A program made the translations under genes and the position numbers. From NCBI GenBank assembly GCA_947646735.1, contig CANTFK010000842.1, positions 467,382 to 531,381 on the forward strand: 64,000 nt of DNA, read 5' to 3'. Below the pieces are notes generated by a model. That model searched no databases. It was not told the origin of the DNA and was given only the letters and a program-made list of their open reading frames with translations. The DNA comes from Peronospora farinosa. Taxonomy: Eukaryota; Oomycota; Peronosporomycetes; Peronosporales; Peronosporaceae. Shown piece by piece: positions 21,794-33,049 of the stretch. The first letter of the stretch is position 1, and each line of letters begins with the position of its first letter.

Positions 21794-22780
21794 CGTAATT
21801 GCTACTCAAACTACTTAGCAATTCATGGTGAGCATCCTGCAGCGCAAGTTGATTGGCTATTATTACAGTAATTGTTATAAAGATTAGGTCTTTTTTCGAA
21901 ATAAAGATAATTGTTTGTATTTTGTAAAACAACTCTCAAATTGTGTAGGCCTTATCGTATGTCGAGGCCACCAACAGGATAATGCCACATTAGGGACAAT
22001 AAGACATAATGTTTTACAAAAGATGGCTGTTTTGTAATTTGTATCAAGCTGCTTCGAGGGTCACAGTGATGAAGTGGTCGCGAATCTACTAGGAACTACT
22101 GGCGGACAGGACTTTAGGTGCAGCAGGCACCATTATTATCAACAGACAACATGGGTACACAGCCACTCATTTGTATTTCTGCTTTAGCCTGAGATAAGCT
22201 TAAAAAAGTACTGTGAGTGTAGGGCCGCTAAAACCATTTAAAACTATTTAACGATAGACAGCAAGCGAAGAAGTACGTTGCAATCGTATCAAGTGCATGT
22301 GGTGTACACACGTCCGGCTTACACGACATTTCACTACCTCAAGCAATCATAGCTGCAATATTCATGCAGGGCACGTCAACTATCCGTCGCCAAGTCTTTG
22401 GCCAGAATACATATCGGAGCGATGTCACGCTATCAACATTGTTTTTTCAAGCACTCGACAAGTCAATGGTGTAAACATTAGCGAAACTACTGAGTGAGGT
22501 TTACACCCCTTTCGTTCACTAAGAGTCTACACCATATGGCAGTTTCCTAAAGTATATATCAAAGTTTGTAAAGCTATACTCAAAGAGTGTGTAACCATGT
22601 ACATAAGTCAAGGTTTACAATCCGACAATTGAAAAATAGTCTTACACCACGCGAATGTTCTTTTGTAGCGATTCCTTTGTACGTAATGGACTGTCCATCA
22701 AAACAGTTGTTTTGTTTATTTTGCCACCACAATGTTCAAACAAAATGACTCACAACCACAAAACTTAAATTTTGTTCCCA
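21794..22780. other. Intergenic region upstream of TRMO and histidinol-phosphate aminotransferase
   Basis: About 1 kb without a supported gene. It is AT-rich, with several GTTTACACC/GGTGTAAAC-like words between 22455 and 22660 in both orientations, possibly a decayed repeat. It holds the promoters of both flanking, divergently transcribed genes. Confidence 0.4.
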
Positions 22781-24490
22781 ATGGACAAACAAAGCGCCAT
22801 TGTACTGAGTGTGACTGCAGGTCTGAGCGTCGGTTACTTCCTGGGCAAGACGCAGTCGGATGCTGCAATCAGAGATAATACAGAGGGCAAGTCGTTATCC
22901 AAGGACTTGAATGAGGTAGAACGCCTCATTCGCCCCAACATTTTGGCGCTCACGCCGTACCGCTGCGCCCGCGACGATTACAATCAAGGTAATGGATAAC
23001 GCGGCTATAAACAATTCGTATCGTAGTGATGTATTGATATACTTTACTATCTTTTGCTTGTCGTGCAGGTATCTTGCTGGATGCCAACGAGAATAGTTTG
23101 GGTCCTCCTCTACAAGGCTATGAACAGCTGATAGCCATGGAACTGGAGCGTTATCCTTGTCCATACCAGCCGGAGCTAAAGCAGGCTATTGTTGAATACA
23201 GGTCGGTCGATGCGTGCTTAGAGGCATTTGTGTGTGTCGCAGCGGTATTGCTCACTATGTGATGTACCTGCAGGAATCTCAACTCCACGGAGAAGATCAG
23301 TCAGGCAAACACATTCCTGGGTGTCGGAAGTGATGAAGCCATTGACTTGATCATCCGCGTGACTTGCACCCCTCGCGTGGACAACATCCTCATTACACCG
23401 CCAACTTATGGCATGTACAGCGTGTGCGCCAACATCCACGACGTGGCCATTGTCTCGGTGCCGCTTCAAATCGAGGCACCGGTAGAAAATCTTAGAGGAT
23501 TGTTGCCTGACCTGCCGCTGCCATCCTTCCATATTGACCCGCAAGAGGTGCGCAACGGAAGACGATATCGACAAATAGCTGAGACGCTAACCTCTTGTAT
23601 GTCTGCTGCAGATTCTAAAAGCCGCCACTGCGTCAACAAAGGTAATCTTTCTGTGCAGCCCCGGCAACCCTACGGCAAATGTGTTGCGCTTCGAGGATGT
23701 GGAAACGATTCTGGACTCAAAGGTTTGAAGTTGATCGGTTAGTTGGCTAGAAATGATGCTGTGAGCCTCACGGTTTGTTTGTGTTCGAACAGAAGTACAA
23801 GGGTTTTGTAGTGGTCGACGAAGCGTACATTGACTTTGCTGACCCCTCTAGCTTGTGCACGCTGGTGAACAAGCACAAACGACTAATTGTGCTTCAGACG
23901 CTCTCGAAGGGCTTTGGGCTTGCTGGCATTCGTCTGGGCATTGCTTTCGGCGACCCGAAGCTTATTCAAGTGCTTAACAACGTGAAGGCTCCGTACAACA
24001 TCAGCAAGCTGACGTCCGATGTTGCACGCAAGGCTTTTGCGAGCCTGGAGGAGCTACACAAGAGCGTGAATCTCATTAAGAAGGTATGTGGGAGTCTCAT
24101 GCTACGTTACTTTTGTGTAGTATCTAACTCTTTTGCTGCAATCACCACAACATAAAGGAAAAACACCGGGTGATTAAGGAGCTGCAGAAGCTGTCATTTG
24201 TGCGCCGCATATATGCCTCAGACTCCAACTTTGTGCTTTTCGAGGTAGGGTAAAATCGAATTTGCGTACATGTCTGGATAATAATCAAAACGGTGTTTTG
24301 ATTCTGTGCTCTTGCAAAATAGATTCCTCACGCGCTGAGCGTTTACCGAGAAATGGCTAGTCGTGGAGTAGTCATTCGCTATCGCGGCAACCAGCATTTG
24401 CTTAGTGGATGTGTTCGAGCTACGATCGGATCTCGCGACGAAAACGACCGAATGCTTGAGCTGCTTGTGGAAGTGTCGGGTGAACAGTGA
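22781..24490 (+). CDS. Histidinol-phosphate aminotransferase
   Basis: A PLP enzyme converting imidazole-acetol phosphate to histidinol phosphate with glutamate, in histidine biosynthesis. Seven exons: 22781-22988, 23069-23201, 23274-23547, 23612-23722, 23793-24083, 24158-24244 and 24323-24490, all in phase, 423 aa. Diagnostic segments are LDANENSLGPP, FLGVGSDEAIDLIIR, PPTYGMYSV, CSPGNPTAN, VVVDEAYIDFA and LSKGFGLAGIRLG, whose Lys is the PLP Schiff-base residue, then VVIRYRGN near the end. The first exon has a short hydrophobic stretch (AIVLSVTAGLSVGYFLG) that could be a membrane or organelle-targeting segment. The intron after exon 1 leaves a split Gly codon. Confidence 0.93.
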
Positions 24491-24738
24491 GGTAGAAGCA
24501 GAGTTACTGTTTACCTGTTCGAGTAGAAGACGAATCTAACGTACACGAAACCACCACATCTTTTGTCAATGATTGGTTGGTTCTGTTCGCGTGGCAGAGC
24601 TAGTGCTCGTCTCGATAGTACCAACAAATTGACACATTCTTCAGCCGCAAAAAATGTAGTAAACGCACAACTGCGTCCGCCCGCACAGATTCGTATATAT
24701 TTGTGTACTTGTTTGTGTCAAACATGACATTACGACCC

Positions 24739-26064
24739 TTATCCGCGAAGCAAACTCTCCCTCAACGGATCATTTGCATCAAAAGCACTGTCAGCGCCCA
24801 TAACCTTGCCAAAAAAGACACCACGACCTCGAATGGGCCTCGAAGTTGCGGACAAACCACCTGGTGTTCGACGGCGAGGGAGCCGGCGATTAAAATACAG
24901 CACCGACAGCGCTGGAATAATTTCCAGGAGAGCATAGAACACTACCACAACAAACCAAGTGCTGTGGTCGTGTAGCTGCCTTTTCTCTGTGGACAAGAAG
25001 ATTTGTAGCGCGCAACGAGTCATGAAGCAGGACGTGCCGACCGGTGTCATAATCGCCAACTCTCTCAGCTTCCTTGACCGAATTTCCCGTTCGACTGGCA
25101 CCGATCTGTTCCATCAGATTTGATATCATTTAGTTCAAGCACCGCAACGTACTTTATTCGAAGAATCTGCTGTACCCACCGTAATTCAATGTAAGCCTTC
25201 CTTCCAAAGTAGATGAAACCAGTGGCGATAATCAGAAAGATCTCCATGTTCAAAATAGCTTGTGATCTCGTAAAGAATGCATCTATGACGCAGACACAAC
25301 TTAATTAAAAAATGGCACATTCAACCAATCAATCGGATCAAGACATACGCTCGTTTCGCCACACCGACGCGTAGAATACCCAAAACAATACTTGAATTAG
25401 CAGCACAACCTGTTTGATATAAAAGGATACGCTTTCGTCAGTATAACGACGTTCACACACGAAAACAATACCTGCTTCTTATGACCACCAGTATATGCTG
25501 TATGTAATCACTAGACGTACCACAATAAAGTATCGAATGGCCGGCTTAACAATTCCTGTCAACGTCAGTAGCTTGTCAACTGCATTGTAGTAAACCTCTG
25601 CCCAAAATTGAACCAGCAATGCATAAATTGCAAAGAAAGCCAAAATAGGTACTTGATCCAAGACGTAAAACAAGTCTCGCTCAGCTCTAGAGCATTTAGA
25701 CTCCTTCACTTCTCCAGACAAACCATCGCACCAATCGAAACCCACCAACGTCAGAAAAATCGACCGAACTACAGTCAACACAACCATAACGATCATACAT
25801 TTAGCTACATCATCAGATTGTAATGATAAAGGCAAAGTACGAGCATATTACGAGCGTACCAAGTGTAGCAAAGAACATGAGTACGTGAATCATCTTTTGA
25901 ACGGTCCAGGGACGATAACGACAGCAATTACGCACGAACTGGACGCCTGCTATGCATCCCACGAGTGCATAGACGATACCATCAACAAGAAAAGCGGCTC
26001 GTACACCTCGTTCTTCGTCAGTCAAGCCACTGCCGTCAACAACTCGTGAGACCCATGCCGTCAT
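24739..26064 (-). CDS. TOM1/THH1-like multi-pass membrane protein
   Basis: A seven-span membrane protein of the TOM1/TOM3/THH1 family. The five-exon model 26064-25860, 25804-25521, 25409-25349, 25282-25180 and 25105-24739 gives 339 aa. Family hallmarks are the box DQVPILAFFAIYALLVQFWAE, a RYFIV...VVLLIQVLFWVFY helix pair, a GRKAYIELR loop leading into PVEREIRSRKLREL, and LLEIIPALSVLYFNRRLPRRR near the C-terminus. The third intron could instead include a 15-base microexon. In plants these proteins sit in the vacuolar membrane and bind Arl8-type GTPases; the role in oomycetes is not known to me. Start chosen as the first in-frame ATG after the 87-bp divergent promoter. Confidence 0.85.
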
Positions 26065-26151
26065 AATTGAAAGAACAACTGTCACTATCTGTCAAAAATA
26101 GCGATCGCACATTAGTGACCTACTTGCTTTTTGATTTTTTGACAGAAAATA
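26065..26151. promoter_or_regulatory. Divergent promoter between the TOM1-like and MAU2-like genes
   Basis: Only 87 bp lie between the two proposed start codons; a TTTTTGATTTTTTGACAG stretch sits at 26127-26144. If the TOM1-like start is upstream in an unseen exon the genes would overlap. Confidence 0.4.
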
Positions 26152-28761
26152 ATGACCGAGGCAAGCGTCGAGCTACGCAGTGAGGACGTACGACAATTAT
26201 GGAGCCTCGCTTGTCTGCTAGCAGAGAAGCAATTGATTAATCAGACAGCAATGTGTTTGGAGGTGAGCGAGTTATGCTCAAAGATAGCGAGAGAATGAGA
26301 GAAAAACAATTAATTTTACCGTTATCATCATGCAGCCTTTGTGTGCAATTGATTGCAGCACACGTAGCGCCGCAGAGCAAGAGATTTTAGTACAGGCAAA
26401 TGTACTTTTTGCTGAGCTTTGCAGTGTGGCATGTAACAATCGTAAAAAAGCAGACAATCAAGATTTATGGACATATCGTGTGATCAAGACGGAGAAATGT
26501 GTCCATTCGGTTGATGCTGCTATAGCACGAGGAGTTGTTTGTAGTGTACGTTGTAAATAGTGGAAGTGTGATTGCAGTAGAAGTCGCATTGCTGTGAACT
26601 GATTACAGTGCATTGTATTGTGCAGCAAGTGAATAAGCTGCGACTATTGAAGGCAAAATATCTTCTTCAGCAGCAGTTGAAGGTAGAACGGTCTGTAAAG
26701 TCCAGAAGAATACTGGAAATTTTGTCGGAGGGACTAAAAATCTCTGTCGAAGGCGACGATGTTGCTGTTGTCACGTTTCAAAAGTACTTTGAGGTCAAAT
26801 TGAAGGCGTGTCTGGTGAAGATGCACGCTGCAACGGCCATGGCAAAATATGCCAAGGACAGCAAAGGCATAAATCACTTTGCAGACAATTTGTTGTATAT
26901 ACGAACCACACTGCCAAATTGTATCCACAAGCATTTTTTGGTAAGTTTGCTGTTCGGGGAAGGCTTGTTACTGGTGGTGCAGAAGTATTGCACTGCTGAC
27001 TTGTGATTATTATGATAGTTGTGGTTGGTAGAGGCGACATGTCACACAGCGATCTCATCTTTTCATCCTGGAGGCATTGCAGAAATGAGTCAACTGGTCG
27101 ATTTTGGCGAGGAATTTTTTGATCGAGTGTGTCAACAGGAACCTGTTTCTACAGACTTTCGCTTGCACCATCTGATTAGTATGGGGTTCTACTATTTACG
27201 GTAAGAGCATTCTTGTTGGAGCCAGAAACTTGAGCTATCGTTGCGAGTAAATTTGACAGTGACGTTATGATCCTGTTTCACAGGACAGGCAAGGTAATGA
27301 AAGTGACGCCGTTACTGGAACAAGTCAAGATATTAACACATGGTGATAAAAGCAATGGTGACCAAATGCCAGCGGAAAATGTCAAGGAATCGTACCTGAG
27401 CACAATTCTGGACTCGATGCGGGTGAGCGTTGTGGCATACTCTAATCCCAAGGAAGCATGCGACCTTGCCATGACTACTATTCTCGCCGCCCAAGCAAAC
27501 TTGCAGACGTACGCCCAGTTTCCAGCAGTGCGACTTATGCTCATAGGAACGCTGTTCGACATGTTACACGTCTACTGCCGATTGTTGAACTTACAGTGTC
27601 GATACGCTGACATGGGTGCTAGCATCGTACAGATGGTTGCATTATTCGTGACGTACCGGGCTGATCTTGAGCGTACCGTACTTTATCGTTTCTTCCTCGC
27701 GCGCTGCCACACGCTGATTGCTAAGGTACGAGGAGGATATCGGATGAGTACAACACCGCTTTTGAACATGCGATCATTACCACTAACCAACCAGTAAATG
27801 TGTTGTGTTTTAATCTCCATTATGTAGTATGCCGCAACAATCGGGAAAGTGAAAGACGCATGCGCCCATTTGAACTTCGTGGTAGACAAAGTGCTTCCTG
27901 TCCCCACTGTTGACGAGACATCATATCCTGACGCATACTTAGCCGTATGGGTCGACGTGCTTGAAGTAGCAACATATTGTTGCGGAACGGGTACTGCAGA
28001 ATCCTTGTCAACAAGCAGCAGTAATTTGATGCGTGTACAGATAAAGCATATCTACCCGAGCCGAAAATTGCTCGAATGGGTCGCTCGTATTTTCGTATTA
28101 GACGGCTTGCGACACCAAATACATCAATGCTGCAATGTTGAGTTGCGAGCAAAGGTACGCAAAGGCACAGCTGAGTTTGTATTCCCTCACTATCTACGCT
28201 GACTGTGTTGTGCACTCTGTTCGTGACCATCAGTACAACCTTGCACTGGCCAAGTGGATGTGGGCAACGAAAAGCCTGTCAGATATTGCCAAAGAGGAAG
28301 GGAGGTCACCCTTTACTCAGCACACTGCACTGGAGGAACTTCGTCCGAAGATGTTTGCTCTCTTACATGAGGCTCTTCAGCGCATTAATACGAGTGTGTC
28401 ATGTTGCGAGACCACGTCCGAGATCATGGCAATCTTTGGACCGCAGCTGGTGGCCATCGGCGACGTGGAGCAAGGAGAAAGTATACTGAAGAAGGCCATT
28501 CGTATTGCCCTTCACAGTAAGAATGTGCTGCTGCAGACGCGACTTCTTGCGAATGTGGTCGAGCTTTACAAAAGCAAGGGGCAGACAGCGGCACAAGCGG
28601 CTGCAGCAATCAAGTACGAGAAGAAGCTGGCAGTTTTACAGCGCCGTATTGCGACAGCTCAGAACGAAGGTGATACGACTGCAGCTTTATTGCGATGGAC
28701 TGTTGGCAGTAGCAAGATCACAAAGACGTCAAGAGCCTCATCACATGGAGAACCAAACTAA
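26152..28761 (+). CDS. Helical-repeat (TPR-like) protein, probable MAU2/SCC4 cohesin-loader subunit
   Basis: The model is 26152-26262, 26336-26545, 26626-26940, 27019-27200, 27284-27725, 27828-28094 and 28171-28761, about 705 aa, in phase. The protein is alpha-helical throughout with TPR-like spacing. The segments HHLISMGFYYLRTGKVMKVTP and the C-terminal GDVEQGESILKKAIRIALHSKNVLLQTRLLANVVELYKSKG resemble the equivalent repeats of MAU2/SCC4, which with NIPBL/SCC2 loads cohesin on chromosomes. I consider MAU2 the best guess, not proven. The sixth intron is uncertain: I use a donor at 28095 (GTATTA), because the later GTACGC at 28155 would give an impossible 16-base intron. Confidence 0.55.
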
Positions 28762-29438
28762 TGTGATGTGACAAGGGGAAGCAAGATCGATTGCAAGATA
28801 TTGCGCTGCAAACGACGATCACAATGTGTCATTTCTATGCTAAGTCCAGTGAATCAAGGTGTTGTCACTTTTCAGCCGTCTCTTTACAGACGTGCTACTG
28901 CACCTGCCGTATGTTTGACCGCTTGAGCCATTGGTACGCCTTGTGCTTTCATAGCGTTTGCACATGAAGATCCCGTCATTTCTGCCTACGACATTGCAAA
29001 ATGCACATGAGTAACCATTCAAACGACTTAATCATCGACTACCCCATGTCATAGATGAAAGTATCAATGAAATCACACCATAAAACGCAGCTCGTTCTGA
29101 AACGAGACAATAAAGTTGCCCACCAATAGATCAGCCATGTATTGTAGTGCCTGTGCCATTCCCTCTTTCATCGTCACGATTTACCAACTCAACACCGGTA
29201 TTGTAGCAGGTAAACATGTTCATGTGGTACAGTGTACCACTTTGTCCCAACTATTGTCTCTGGCGCTAACTGCCAACTTGAAGAACCTTTTTTTCTCGAG
29301 TCCATTAACCATTTTCACTCCATGCGCCATCAGTACGACAGTTTTACTTTCATCTTAGTATTTGTATACCGCATGTAACAGCAGTACCGGTATGTCGGTA
29401 TTTGTAACCCATCGTACTATGTCTGACGTACTCACTTG
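28762..29438. other. Intergenic region
   Basis: About 680 bp with no supported gene. A plus ORF at 29116-29358 lacks any recognisable feature. A short repeated GTACCGGTATGTCGGTATTTGTAACCC-like area (29380-29412) precedes the RabGAP start. Confidence 0.35.
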
Positions 29439-31409
29439 ATGGATAGGAAGCGACTGTGCGTGAAGGTCGTAAGCGCTCGAAACCTCGAGAGTCCTCAGTT
29501 GGTGGACGCCTATTGTGTCGTGGGACTTTGTGAGGTGAAATCCAAGAAATACCGTGGCAATTACCGCTTAGCTAGACGTTCTTTGACCGTGACAGGTTCC
29601 ACTAGCCTTTCGTGGGCTCATGTCGCGGAATTTGTGGTGCCTGTTCGGCCTGCAAGCGTGAGATTGATAGTGCAAGTTTTTTGTAAAAAGAATTTCTTCT
29701 TTGACATGTTCCCGTCCAGTTGCAGCAATTTATCCGATGAAGAAGAAGAAGAAGTGAAAGTGATTCAAGAAAAAACATTGTCTGCAAAGGAAGAGAAGAA
29801 GACATTGACGTCAAGGCCGCAGACTTTTGTGAATGGATGGAAACGGATTCATGATAGTGACAGTGATGATGTTGTCACGCTTTCTGAGGAGGAAGATGAG
29901 GACGTGGATGAGATTCATGATGATGAAGAGGATGACTCGCCACTAATTGAGGAAGAAAATGCCGGTGTAGTTGGAAATTGCAATGACGAGATGCTGGGTG
30001 CTGTTGAAATTAATTTGAGCTTGTTGTGCAAGTCGTCGAGACCTGTGACAGACTCGTGGTATTGTTTGGGTGGCACGAGAACGGGAGAAGTGAGGATTCG
30101 AACGATTTGGTATGAACGAGGGGTAAGACCCCTCACGGCGCAGGATCGTGACATGCTGTTTGAAGAGCATTTGAATCGTTCGATAGCGAAACCTATGAGT
30201 GACTTTTACGGATTTGCCATACCAGAAGCTGCTAGGAAAGACTGGATGCACTTGCGCTCGTACCAGGATTGCCGAGAGGAAAGACGCGTTGAGGATTGGG
30301 CGAGGCTGTACGGCACCCAACTATCTGAACGTCTACGACGCTGCTCATACAAGGAAAAAGACACGGAAGAGAAAGCCCTCCTCATACAGCTAGCTCGAGC
30401 TGGCATTCCACGGCACTTACGAGAACGAGCGTACATGAATCTCTCCGGAGCGGGCGAAAAGCAAGCGAATGCAGGTCCGAACTACTATATTGATCTTGCC
30501 AAGCAAGCAGAGACGATCGAGACAGAGGCGTCTCGCCAAATTGAGCTCGATATTGATCGTACATTTGGACACTCCCAAACGACAATATGCTCCGATTCGG
30601 GACGTACACAGTTGCGCCGGATTCTCAGGGCTTATTCTCTTCGGAACCCGTCCGTTGGTTATTGCCAGGGATTGAATTTTATTGTGGCATTTCTGATGCT
30701 AATGGCGAATGAGGAAGCTGTTTTCTGGCTTTTGAGTGTATTTTGCGAAGATTTGTACCCAGGCTACTACTCCCCTACAATGGATGACATCCAGAGAGAT
30801 ATGTTGGTGCTTAAGCAATTGATCGCTGAAGAGCTTTTGGAGCTTAATGAGTTCACGTCGGAGGTGGGGCTTCCGTTAGAACTCCTGGGCTCTCAGTGGT
30901 TGTTATGCTTGTTCACCACGACCTTCCCCAGTGAGACAGTATTCCGCATTTTTGATTGCATCTTCACAGAGGGCCCATCTTTTGTTTTCCCTGTCATCAT
31001 GACGCACTTGCGGCGATTGGAGCCGACATTGTTGGGATTGAGTGAGTTCCATGGTGTGCTGTCGTCGATTAAGGACGCAGAAAGCGCATGCGTTGATGGC
31101 GATATGTTTATGAATGCAGTTTGCAAGGAAGCGGAGAGTATCACCGCCATTAGGATTCAGAAGCTTCGCGAGGATCAATGTGGGTCTGTGCGCTGCGAAA
31201 TGGAACGAGCTGAACGTGCCCGTTCATTCAACCAGCAGCTAGCTATCGTTTACCAGATCCCTGCATTCTCAAACTATGCAGTGGGACTCCTTCGTTTTTT
31301 CCATGAGGAGGCGGAAGGTTCCTCGCGCTCAAATGTTGCCTACGTATTGACCATGCTCTGTCATGGTCTCGTTTGGCTTGCGGAGCACTCCAAGCGATGG
31401 AATCGCTAG
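29439..31409 (+). CDS. C2 and TBC domain RabGAP
   Basis: An intronless 656-aa GTPase-activating protein for Rab GTPases in membrane traffic. The N-terminal part (about 1-70, LCVKVVSARNLESPQLVDAY) is a C2-like beta-sandwich interrupted by a long acidic linker (EEEEEV, DSDSDD, EEEDEDVDE). The TBC domain starts around GIPRHLRERAYMNLSGA (about residue 325). It carries the arginine finger in IELDIDRTFGHS and the glutamine finger in GYCQGLNFIVAFLML, so catalysis should be intact, and it continues through LGSQWLLCLFTTTFPSETVFRIFDCIF. The start is ATG 29439; the codon before it is TTG. The Rab target cannot be told. It converges with FEN1. Confidence 0.92.
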   Translation: MDRKRLCVKVVSARNLESPQLVDAYCVVGLCEVKSKKYRGNYRLARRSLTVTGSTSLSWAHVAEFVVPVRPASVRLIVQVFCKKNFFFDMFPSSCSNLSDEEEEEVKVIQEKTLSAKEEKKTLTSRPQTFVNGWKRIHDSDSDDVVTLSEEEDEDVDEIHDDEEDDSPLIEEENAGVVGNCNDEMLGAVEINLSLLCKSSRPVTDSWYCLGGTRTGEVRIRTIWYERGVRPLTAQDRDMLFEEHLNRSIAKPMSDFYGFAIPEAARKDWMHLRSYQDCREERRVEDWARLYGTQLSERLRRCSYKEKDTEEKALLIQLARAGIPRHLRERAYMNLSGAGEKQANAGPNYYIDLAKQAETIETEASRQIELDIDRTFGHSQTTICSDSGRTQLRRILRAYSLRNPSVGYCQGLNFIVAFLMLMANEEAVFWLLSVFCEDLYPGYYSPTMDDIQRDMLVLKQLIAEELLELNEFTSEVGLPLELLGSQWLLCLFTTTFPSETVFRIFDCIFTEGPSFVFPVIMTHLRRLEPTLLGLSEFHGVLSSIKDAESACVDGDMFMNAVCKEAESITAIRIQKLREDQCGSVRCEMERAERARSFNQQLAIVYQIPAFSNYAVGLLRFFHEEAEGSSRSNVAYVLTMLCHGLVWLAEHSKRWNR

Positions 31410-31605
31410 GGACACGTCCGAAAATGTTTCCATTGAGGTATATCGTCTCTATTGTATAAGCCATGCCGATATCTATTAATTCCACACTAGCTGTAGCAAG
31501 CGGGGTTGTAACTCCAGGTTATGTAATATGGCAAACAAGACATGAAGCGAATGTGCCGTGTTCCTAAGTCATGTTTTAAAAAGCAGTCGAATACTTTCTG
31601 CATCG

Positions 31606-31666
31606 TAAGATAAAGAGTCATGATCAAGTAAGTAGTCACAGTTTGCGTGATTGACTCTTCATCTTA
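31606..31666. terminator. Inverted repeat between convergent RabGAP and FEN1 genes
   Basis: TAAGATAAAGAGTCA (31606-31620) pairs with TGACTCTTCATCTTA (31652-31666) with one mismatch and a 31-base loop. It sits in the 295-bp gap between two genes transcribed towards each other, so it may help separate their 3' ends; that role is inference. Confidence 0.35.
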
Positions 31667-31704
31667 TCCTAACAGTACTATAGACGTGCGCTGTGGCATC
31701 TCCA

Positions 31705-32880
31705 TTATTTCTTGCCCTTCTTGGTGGTAGCCACCTTCTTACCTCCCTTCGCCGCAACTAGCGCCTTGCGCTTCTTCGCGCTACCTCCAGCGCTTGGTAG
31801 CACCGTAAAAAAGCTATCAAGTCGTTTCTGTGACTGCGTATTCTTGGATTTTTTCAGTCGCGTAATGGCTGAGAGCACCCGGTCCTCCTGGAAGCCGTGT
31901 TTCTTGACCAAAAAGTCTAGCAGCTCGGTCTCCTGTGGATCACGCCATTTAATCTCCACCTCGTTGGCGTCGACGACTTCCGGCTGGGTAAACATTTCTC
32001 GTGCATTCTTGTAAATGGGATTTTCTCCCAGCCATTCATCCGGAATGACCACACCCTTGCTCTTGTTTTTCTGCAGCGCCTCAATAAAGTTCTCAATGTT
32101 CTTGTGCTCCTTAATACCTGCCAATGCTTTCTTCGGACCGACACCACGGATCGAGTCACAGTAGTCACAACCGCACAAAATGCACAAGTCTACGAACTGT
32201 TCGGTCGTCAATTCCAGCTCTTGGAGTGCACGTTCAAGGCGGATCTCAAGAATCGGAACCTTCTTGGCCGGTGATACCGTTAAGCGACGATATAGAACAG
32301 GCACACCGAACGTCAAAGCATCCATATCTTCCGTGCCTGCAGCATAGACTCGTCCGCTCTTGGCCAGTGCAGCACAAGAAGCTTCAGCTTCGCATGGAGC
32401 CGTAATATGTGGCACTCCCATGAGTTTTAGCAACTCCTTGCAGTCTTCATTGTGTTGAGGTGTGGCACGCACCAACCGTTTGTTGAAGCGGTCAATATCC
32501 TCGGTAATTCCCTTCTCCGTGGCTTCCTCGAGCGCCTTCTGAGCTTCTTGACGGCGATCGCTTCGTTTGGCCAACTCACCACTCTTCATAACAGGCGGTT
32601 TTCCGTCAAATACATACAGGGGCTTAAGTCCATTCTCCATCATGCGAATCGTACGACTAAACATTCCCTGCAAATGAGACGTCACTTCTCCATCTGCATT
32701 GGTCAATGCTTGGGAGGGACCGCCACCATCAGCTGAACGAATAGCAATGAGGAATTGGTACAGAGCCATACTGGCATCAATAGCCACAGCATGTCCTGCC
32801 AGTGCTGAAATTTTTTCTACCTCTTTAATGCAGGACGGAGCCTCCTCCTGTAGCAGTTTCATCAGACCTTTGATTCCCAT
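31705..32880 (-). CDS. FEN1: Flap endonuclease 1
   Basis: A structure-specific nuclease that removes 5' flaps during Okazaki fragment maturation and long-patch base excision repair. 391 aa, intronless, full length. It starts MGIKGLMKLL; the N-terminal glycine after Met processing is needed for activity. Metal-binding acidic residues are visible in AIDASMALYQ, YVFDGKPP, CEAEASCAALAKSG, GTEDMDALTFG and CGCDYCDSIRG; the helix-hairpin-helix GVGPKKALAGI follows. Near the C-terminus QKRLDSFF is the PCNA-binding PIP box, followed by a Lys-rich nuclear tail. No abnormality seen. Confidence 0.98.
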   Translation of the reverse strand: MGIKGLMKLLQEEAPSCIKEVEKISALAGHAVAIDASMALYQFLIAIRSADGGGPSQALTNADGEVTSHLQGMFSRTIRMMENGLKPLYVFDGKPPVMKSGELAKRSDRRQEAQKALEEATEKGITEDIDRFNKRLVRATPQHNEDCKELLKLMGVPHITAPCEAEASCAALAKSGRVYAAGTEDMDALTFGVPVLYRRLTVSPAKKVPILEIRLERALQELELTTEQFVDLCILCGCDYCDSIRGVGPKKALAGIKEHKNIENFIEALQKNKSKGVVIPDEWLGENPIYKNAREMFTQPEVVDANEVEIKWRDPQETELLDFLVKKHGFQEDRVLSAITRLKKSKNTQSQKRLDSFFTVLPSAGGSAKKRKALVAAKGGKKVATTKKGKK

Positions 32881-32971
32881 GGTGGTTTGAGCTCAAGAAA
32901 TTGAATGAATTTTAGTTCCCGCCAAAAAAATACTTAGTAAATGTATTGAAACTTTTCGTAGAAATCGGTAT

Positions 32972-33034
32972 GGTACAAGCCGATAGGCGTCCTTGGAATA
33001 CTATCGTTTCCCAGGACACCTATCGGCTTGTACC
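32972..33034. repeat. 25-bp inverted repeat between FEN1 and the formin gene
   Basis: Left arm 32972-32996 (GGTACAAGCCGATAGGCGTC...) and right arm 33010-33034 (...GACACCTATCGGCTTGTACC) pair with only two mismatches over 25 bases and a 13-base loop. It lies 16 bp beyond the formin stop and 92 bp upstream of the FEN1 start, both on the minus strand. It could be a 3'-end hairpin, a tiny MITE scar or a regulatory palindrome. Confidence 0.7.
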
Positions 33035-33049
33035 TTGACCCATTTGCAA

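Noticed and set aside
28155..28170. 16-base intron in the MAU2-like gene
   Set aside because: Too short to splice; an in-frame donor at 28095 gives a normal 76-base intron.
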